The notes under the pieces: model-generated
What the model was told of the DNA's origin: nothing
Database searches by the model: none
Seen by the model: the letters and a program-made list of their open reading frames with translations, nothing else
Part shown: positions 14,096 through 18,425 of the stretch, in pieces
Position numbering within the stretch: the first letter of the stretch is position 1
Layout: every line of letters begins with the position of its first letter
Origin: JACRBK01 sp964427955
GTDB taxonomy: Bacteria; Chloroflexota; Anaerolineae; Aggregatilineales; Aggregatilineaceae
Length of the DNA stretch: 18,425 nucleotides
NCBI GenBank assembly: GCA_964427955.1
Contig: CAYRWY010000064.1
Span: forward strand, 1 to 18,425
Reading direction: 5' to 3'
Made by a program: the position numbers and the translations under genes

Positions 14096-15277
14096 TCACG
14101 CGCCAGGGCCTTTGTCATAGCCCGCCGGAGGATTGGCCAGCCGCCGGACCGCCGCCCGCCGAGGGGTCAGCGTCTCGTGCGTCAGGACAATCGCGCCGAC
14201 CATCGCCACGAGCAGCAGCAACCCGACCATCTCAAACGGCAGCACGTAGCGGCTGAACAGAAGCTGCCCGACATGGACCGGGCCACCAAAAGAGGGTGTG
14301 GCCTCGTTTTCGAGATTCAGAACGACGTTGCGGAACGAGTTATCGGGCTGCTGCTGCTCGGAAAAGACCACCAGGGCCATGCTGTTCGAGTCCAGTTTGA
14401 CGTCTTTGAGCGCGGCGATCTCGCTGCGATGGTTGCCTTCGGGATAGAGGCCCAGACTGTAGGTGCCCTCGTCCAGCTCGATCTCGGCGGACTGGCCGTA
14501 GCCTAGATGCTCGATCAGCGCCCGGTTGTCGTCGCCCTGATCCAATACATCGACCTGCGCCCGTTCCGGCAGCCCATTCACCGCCGCCAGCCGCAGGGTG
14601 TTATTTTCGTCGCGGAATTCCGTGCTCTGCCGGACAACCACCAACGCCGCCTCGTCGGGCCGTCCCACGGCGGCAAAGGTCAAGGCTTCGCCGCGCACCA
14701 CGTCCAACGGCTGCGGGTCCGTCAGCGGCGTGGCGGCCTGCGGATCGGCGCCCGCGGCAAACAGGGCCAGTGTGTAACGACCCTCATCCCAGACCTTGAA
14801 ATCCGTGTGCTTCTGGAACTCGACGTCGCGGGCGACGGGCGTATCGTCCAGGTAGACGTCCACCGCCGGGACGCCGTCGAGCGCATTCACCACCCGCACC
14901 TGCGGATCAAGCTGCTGCGGCACGGTCAGATCGATTTTGCCGTCAATGATGGCGACACTGGCCACCACCACAAAGACCAGCACCAGCCCGATCATGGTAG
15001 GCGTCAACCAGCGAAAACGCGGCTCGGTCGTCGGCAGGACACGCTCGGCCCCCAGCAGCATGATCACGAAGAGGAAGAGGACCATGATCGCGCCGGCATA
15101 CACCGTGATCTGCACCATCGCCAAAAACGGGGCGTTGAGCATGAGAAAGAAAAACGCGATGCAGGCGAAGTTCACAATCAGGAACAGGGCGCTGTAGATC
15201 GCGTTCTCGCTGATCAACATCATTGCAGCGGAAATCACCGCCACCGCTCCAATAATGATAAATAGCGTTAGTTCCAT
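14096..15277 (-). CDS. nuoJ: NADH-quinone oxidoreductase subunit J with inserted DUF4397-like tandem domain
   Basis: The complex I core is plainly NuoJ/ND6. TM1 (about 4-23), TM2 (27-47), TM3 (50-76, with the conserved 'VYAGAIMVLFLFVIMLLG' that carries the pi-bulge in known structures) and TM4 (91-111) are followed at about 347-366 by TM5 ('YVLPFEMVGLLLLVAMVGAI'). A normal NuoJ is about 160-200 residues; this one has 393. The extra ~215 residues (about 115-330) sit exactly in the TM4-TM5 loop and form two tandem beta-rich repeats. The first begins 'VRVVNALDGVPAVDVYLDD', which matches the DUF4397 pattern. The frame is uninterrupted, so this is a fusion, not a sequencing break. It starts at the ATG at 15277 with AGGACGG upstream. 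The gap to nuoI is an unusual 131 bp. Confidence 0.93.
   Translation of the reverse strand: MELTLFIIIGAVAVISAAMMLISENAIYSALFLIVNFACIAFFFLMLNAPFLAMVQITVYAGAIMVLFLFVIMLLGAERVLPTTEPRFRWLTPTMIGLVLVFVVVASVAIIDGKIDLTVPQQLDPQVRVVNALDGVPAVDVYLDDTPVARDVEFQKHTDFKVWDEGRYTLALFAAGADPQAATPLTDPQPLDVVRGEALTFAAVGRPDEAALVVVRQSTEFRDENNTLRLAAVNGLPERAQVDVLDQGDDNRALIEHLGYGQSAEIELDEGTYSLGLYPEGNHRSEIAALKDVKLDSNSMALVVFSEQQQPDNSFRNVVLNLENEATPSFGGPVHVGQLLFSRYVLPFEMVGLLLLVAMVGAIVLTHETLTPRRAAVRRLANPPAGYDKGPGA
14288..14935 (-). other. DUF4397-like two-repeat module inserted in NuoJ
   Basis: This segment encodes about residues 115-330 of NuoJ. Repeat 1 (about 127-219) and repeat 2 (about 227-308) share the scheme hydrophobic-R-hydrophobic, 'GxP', V-x-V, then 'WDEGRYTLALFAAG' against 'LDEGTYSLGLYPEG', an L-x-D turn and a closing 'ALVV' strand. 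DUF4397 domains are usually found in exported or surface proteins. From complex I structures the TM4-TM5 loop of NuoJ should face the periplasmic side, which fits. The biochemical role is unknown. Confidence 0.75.
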
Positions 15278-15322
15278 GGATGGGCCGTCCTAAAGGTTAT
15301 GACCGGCTAAGATCTATGGTGC

Positions 15323-15351
15323 AATTTAGCACAAGTTACAGGCCAAGCCAA
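15323..15351 (-). promoter_or_regulatory. Possible internal nuo promoter before nuoJ
   Basis: On the minus strand, TTGGCT (15351-15346) and TAAATT (15328-15323) are 17 bp apart, and the -10 box is preceded by TGC, giving an extended -10. Each box matches consensus at four of six positions. A short inverted repeat GTGC/GCAC brackets the -10 box. It would start a transcript about 40 bp upstream of nuoJ, serving nuoJ to nuoN. Confidence 0.35.
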
Positions 15352-15359
15352 GTAAATTT

Positions 15360-15392
15360 CCAGCGCGGCGGGCGCGCATCCCCCCGCGCTGG
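15360..15392 (-). other. Stable hairpin in the nuoI-nuoJ gap
   Basis: On the minus strand, CCAGCGCGG (15392-15384) and CCGCGCTGG (15368-15360) form a perfect 9-bp GC-rich stem around a 15-nt loop that can pair further inside (GGG with CCC). It lies 16 bp after the nuoI stop. It is followed by AAATTT rather than a T tract, so it may stabilise or process the transcript, or reduce read-through, rather than fully terminate. Confidence 0.6.
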
Positions 15393-15408
15393 CGCTGACA
15401 CTGGATCG

Positions 15409-15903
15409 CTAGGCCGGGTTATGCATCTCCGGGATCGAACGGGTGTAGACGCCCGGTTCCGTTTCACGGGGCGTGCCCGGCACATCCGCCAGCGGCGGAT
15501 CGAGCAGCGCCTCTTTGGTATACACGGCGTCGCGCCGGTCATGGAAGCTCAACCGGAATTCGTGTTCCAGGACAATCGCCTCGGTGGGACAGGCGTCCTC
15601 ACAGTAGCCGCAGAAAATGCAGCGCAGCATGTTGATCTCGTAGGTCTTGGCGTACCGCTCCCCAGGGCTGTACCGCTCCTGGTCGGTGTTCTCCGCCGCT
15701 TCCACCCAGATCGCGTCCGCCGGGCAGGCTGCCGCGCACAGCGCACAGCCGATGCACTTTTCCAGCCCGTTATCATAGCGTTTGAGCGCGTGCCGCCCCT
15801 TGAAGCGCTCGCGCAGGGGGCGTTCCTGCTCAGGATACTGGACGGTGATCGGACCCTCAAGAATGTGTTTGAATGTCGTCGCAAATCCGCGTACCAGGTT
15901 CAT
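15409..15903 (-). CDS. nuoI: NADH-quinone oxidoreductase subunit I (2x[4Fe-4S] ferredoxin-like)
   Basis: This 164-residue subunit of the complex I connecting module carries iron-sulfur clusters N6a and N6b, which pass electrons toward the quinone-proximal cluster. Both ligand sets are intact: 'CIGCALCAAACP' with C50, C53, C56, C60 and 'CIFCGYCEDACP' with C95, C98, C101, C105. By family convention the last cysteine of each motif binds the other cluster. It has no membrane helix, and its length is normal. The ATG has GGGAG 5 nt upstream and lies 27 bp after nuoH. It is followed by the 131-bp gap with the hairpin. Confidence 0.97.
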   Translation of the reverse strand: MNLVRGFATTFKHILEGPITVQYPEQERPLRERFKGRHALKRYDNGLEKCIGCALCAAACPADAIWVEAAENTDQERYSPGERYAKTYEINMLRCIFCGYCEDACPTEAIVLEHEFRLSFHDRRDAVYTKEALLDPPLADVPGTPRETEPGVYTRSIPEMHNPA

Positions 15904-15930
15904 CTACAGCTCCCATTACCATCAGCGAGG

Positions 15931-17238
15931 TTACTGGTTATCTTTCCGACCTGCACGCCCCATCGGGATACTGACCAGTTTATCCAGCGCGCGCAGGACA
16001 GCCGATCCGGCCCCCGGCTTGCCCGACAGCGAGACGACCTCGACGCGCTGGCGAGCCGACACAGGGTCTGGACGGCGTCCTACGTGCTCGAACCAGTAAT
16101 TCATGACCAACAGGAAGACGATCCAGACGGCCACGACCAGGCCGACGTTGGCAGCGGTGCTGAGTTCATCGGACAGCACCTCGGTCACCGCGCTCCACAC
16201 GATGGCGACCAGCCCCAGCGGGATCATCACTTTCCAGCCGAACGCCATCAGGCGGTCGTAACGAATGCGAGGCAGCGTGGCGCGCACCCAGATCATCACC
16301 ATCAGCAGCACCACCACCTTCGCGCCGTAGACAATCGGACCCAGCAAGGGAGCTTTGTCGATCAGAATGAAGTGGTAGCCGCCAAAGTACAGCGCCGCCG
16401 CAATCGCGCTCATGGCGATCATGCCGATGTACTCGGCCAGGTAGAACATGGCGAACTTCATGCCGCTGTATTCCGAGTGATACCCGGCAGTCAATTCCTG
16501 TTCGGCTTCGGGCATGTCGAACGGCGCGCGGTTGACTTCCGCCAACACCGCCAGCCCCATGATGGCCGCGGCCATCGGGTTACGGAAGACAAACCAGCCC
16601 AGAATCGGGATGTGGTTCTGCGCATCGATGATCCGGCCCACGCTCAGCGATCCGGCCAGCAGCACCGGCACGACCATCGCCAGGCTCATGCTTAATTCGT
16701 AGCTGATCATCTGGGCCGAGGCGCGCAGGCTGCCGAGCATGGCGTACTTGTTGTTGGAGGACCACCCGGCCAGGGCGATGCCGTAGACGCCGATGCTGGT
16801 GATGCCCATGATCCACAGCAGACCCACGTTGACATCGACCAGCCCCTGCGACATGCGGTACCACTTGCCGTCGAACCAGGGGATCGAGATCTTCGGGCCA
16901 AAAGGCACAACGGCCATCACGATCAGCGCCGGGACGACTTTGATGATCGGGGCCAGCCAGAAGACGATTTTCTTGGCGGCAGCCGGGGTCAGGTCTTCCT
17001 TGAAGATCAGCTTGATGCCATCCGCGACCGGCTGGAGCAGCCCGTAAGGCCCCGCGCGGTTCGGCCCGATGCGGGCCTGCATGAACGCCAGCAGACGGCG
17101 CTCAAGCACGGTGGTGTAGGCAAACCCGGTCAGCAGCACAAAAAACAGGATCAGTGACGTCATGATGGCGTGGATGACGGCGCAGGTGGTCTGCCCGGAG
17201 CACTCGACGATCACGCTGGATTCACCTGGTCCAAACAT
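15931..17238 (-). CDS. nuoH: NADH-quinone oxidoreductase subunit H, C-terminally extended
   Basis: This membrane subunit of complex I (ND1 homolog) forms most of the quinone-binding cavity. Signatures are intact: 'ERRLLAFMQARIGPNRAG' (46-63), 'GLLQPVADGIKLIFKED' (66-82) and 'EVNRAPFDMPEAEQEL' (234-249). It is 435 residues long against about 325 in Escherichia coli. The N-terminus is about 20 residues longer. After the usual last helix (about 336-355) there is an extra predicted helix (about 363-382) and a basic soluble tail of about 50 residues. The ATG at 17238 has GGGGAG 9 nt upstream and lies 6 bp after the nuoG stop, so co-translation is likely. Confidence 0.96.
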   Translation of the reverse strand: MFGPGESSVIVECSGQTTCAVIHAIMTSLILFFVLLTGFAYTTVLERRLLAFMQARIGPNRAGPYGLLQPVADGIKLIFKEDLTPAAAKKIVFWLAPIIKVVPALIVMAVVPFGPKISIPWFDGKWYRMSQGLVDVNVGLLWIMGITSIGVYGIALAGWSSNNKYAMLGSLRASAQMISYELSMSLAMVVPVLLAGSLSVGRIIDAQNHIPILGWFVFRNPMAAAIMGLAVLAEVNRAPFDMPEAEQELTAGYHSEYSGMKFAMFYLAEYIGMIAMSAIAAALYFGGYHFILIDKAPLLGPIVYGAKVVVLLMVMIWVRATLPRIRYDRLMAFGWKVMIPLGLVAIVWSAVTEVLSDELSTAANVGLVVAVWIVFLLVMNYWFEHVGRRPDPVSARQRVEVVSLSGKPGAGSAVLRALDKLVSIPMGRAGRKDNQ

Positions 17239-17244
17239 AAACGA

Positions 17245-18425
17245 TTACTCCCCAATCTTCTGCACCGTACAAACGCCCGACGCGAGCGGCGTCGCGGCCA
17301 ACCGTTGTGGAAGCAGGACAGCCCCGGCAGGAGCCTGGAGACTGACGCGCACCGTCACTTCCACCTGCTGCTCGCCCACCGAGATCGCCACGGTATCGCC
17401 GTCGGCCACCCCTACCCCGTCGGCATCCTGCGGGTTGAGCACCGCATAGGGCGCGGGGATATGGTCGTGCATCAGTTGGCTGGGCGCGAACAAGACGTCG
17501 CGGTCGTACAACACCTGGACCGGCACAACTTTCAGCCCGGAGTGCTTCTCGTGCGTGGTCTTCACCGGGCGCACCGTCAGGCGGTACTTTTCTTTTTCGG
17601 CGTTGGTCGCCCACTGAATACCCAGGCCGCCATCGTTGCTGTACGCCGTGCCCCCGTAATAAAGATCGTGGCCGCCCACGTTCGGGAACTGCGGCTCGAC
17701 ACGCGCCAGATCGACGTAATCCATGCCCGCATAGCGCAGCACGTGCTGGGTCATGTCGCGCATGACCTGCGCGGGCGCGATGCGCGGCTTTTCGCCGCCC
17801 GGCATCGCCGCGCCGATGTGCGCGAAGACCTTCCAGGCGGGCACGGTGCCGTCCAGCGGCGTCTGCGCCATGTAGAAGCGCTGCACGCGGCGCATCCCGT
17901 TGGTAAAGGTTCCTTCGCGCTCGGCAAAACTCTGGATCGGGAGCACCAGGTCGGCTTTTTCGGCGGTGGGCGTCATAAATAGAGTGCTGACAACCACGAA
18001 CTCCGCCCGATCGAGGAGCTGCGCCGCGCGGGGATCTTCCGCCACGGGATCGGCCTCGCCGATCACCACCATTGCGGGTGTCTGCCGGAACATCTCGACC
18101 GTCGCCTCGGCGGTGAAGCCCAGGTCGAACGCTCCTTGCATATTCGCGCCCGGCCAGACCGCCACCAACCCGTTGTTGGCGCGACCGACGTGCCCGGTCA
18201 GGGTCAGCAGATTGGCCGCTGCCTGCATCAGTTCGCCGTGCTGTTCCAGGGTCAAACCTTCGGCCCCGGCGAAGATCACGACGTTCGACGCGCCGAGCAG
18301 AAGTTCGGTCGCTTCGGTGTGCGGCTTGGGGACGCGCTTGCCCTTGAGATCGGCTTCCAGGTCGGCAAAGCCATCGACGCGCGCCCGGATCAGCCCCTCG
18401 TCCAGTTTGTCGCCTCGACGCGCTC
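17245..18425 (-). CDS. nuoG: NADH-quinone oxidoreductase subunit G, C-terminal part
   Basis: The frame is open to the right edge, so the N-terminal part lies outside the window; the first recognisable codon (GTG at 18279) is internal. The visible ~393 residues belong to the molybdopterin-oxidoreductase-like half of NuoG. They include a 'VVIFAGAEGLTLEQHG' nucleotide-binding-fold strand, 'ADLVLPIQSFAEREGTFTNG' with 'MRRVQRF', and a C-terminal beta-barrel domain of the molydop_binding type ('VADGDTVAISVGEQQVEVTV'). The iron-sulfur cluster ligands are in the missing N-terminal part. In complex I this half is a structural relic that does not normally bind a molybdenum cofactor. It is directly followed, 6 bp later, by nuoH. 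Confidence 0.92.
   Translation of the reverse strand, partial: ARRGDKLDEGLIRARVDGFADLEADLKGKRVPKPHTEATELLLGASNVVIFAGAEGLTLEQHGELMQAAANLLTLTGHVGRANNGLVAVWPGANMQGAFDLGFTAEATVEMFRQTPAMVVIGEADPVAEDPRAAQLLDRAEFVVVSTLFMTPTAEKADLVLPIQSFAEREGTFTNGMRRVQRFYMAQTPLDGTVPAWKVFAHIGAAMPGGEKPRIAPAQVMRDMTQHVLRYAGMDYVDLARVEPQFPNVGGHDLYYGGTAYSNDGGLGIQWATNAEKEKYRLTVRPVKTTHEKHSGLKVVPVQVLYDRDVLFAPSQLMHDHIPAPYAVLNPQDADGVGVADGDTVAISVGEQQVEVTVRVSLQAPAGAVLLPQRLAATPLASGVCTVQKIGE

Noticed and set aside
14083..14118. Longer nuoK start at 14118
   Set aside because: It would overlap nuoJ, add non-conserved residues, and ignore the strong AGGAGGGAG just before the ATG at 14082.
14096..15277. NuoJ insertion as an assembly error or frameshift fusion of two genes
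   Set aside because: The frame is continuous on both sides, NuoJ sequence resumes with TM5 after the module, and there is no internal stop or start signal that would split it.
17245..18425. A separate molybdopterin oxidoreductase (formate dehydrogenase-like) gene
   Set aside because: The position 6 bp upstream of nuoH in a complete nuo order and the NuoG-like C-terminal motifs support nuoG.

Overview
The window looks like a piece of a high-GC bacterial chromosome, most likely from the Chloroflexota (Anaerolineae-like). That placement is inference. It rests on the GC-rich coding bias, the single-pass membrane proteins with Thr-Pro linkers, the domain style of the anti-sigma-like protein and the complex I gene set. 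No 16S or other marker gene is present. The tRNA does not encode its CCA end. The sequence shows no CRISPR array, insertion sequence or phage gene.

Layout. Bases 1-968 (+) hold the 3' end of a membrane protein with a sialidase-like repeat. Bases 1059-2747 (+) hold a secreted family 5 solute-binding protein with its own promoter. A two-gene minus-strand unit (4080-2804) encodes two paralogous single-pass membrane proteins, the second enlarged by a Thr/Pro linker and a beta-rich C-terminal domain. A complete tRNA-Leu(CAA) unit with promoter and terminator lies at 4336-4163 (-). Bases 4357-6561 (+) form an ECF sigma factor / anti-sigma-like / zinc-ribbon Nudix operon, whose last gene overlaps the convergent SDR gene by 26 bp. 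Bases 8213-6536 (-) hold a methyltransferase and a membrane-anchored short-chain dehydrogenase, with a promoter just past the complex I terminator.

Bases 18425-8362 (-) are the distal part of a respiratory complex I operon in canonical order: nuoG (C-terminal part), nuoH, I, J, K, L, M, N. It ends in a strong intrinsic terminator. The genes are spaced 6-29 bp apart, except for a 131-bp gap between nuoI and nuoJ that holds a large hairpin and a promoter-like sequence. NuoH, I, J and K form the quinone and hinge part of the membrane arm, and NuoL, M and N are its antiporter-like proton pumps. The core residues expected in each are visible. The subunits that collect electrons from NADH (nuoE and nuoF) and the rest of nuoG would lie beyond the right edge.

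The most unusual thing here is nuoJ. It encodes 393 residues, about twice the usual length. An extra module of about 215 residues sits exactly between predicted TM4 and TM5 and is built from two tandem DUF4397-like beta repeats. The frame is intact and the TM5 region is conserved, so this looks like a real domain insertion into a core complex I subunit, probably displayed on the outer face of the membrane. NuoL also carries a His-rich loop and an enlarged hydrophilic loop, and NuoH has an extra C-terminal helix and tail. Together these suggest a lineage-specific elaboration of the complex I membrane arm.
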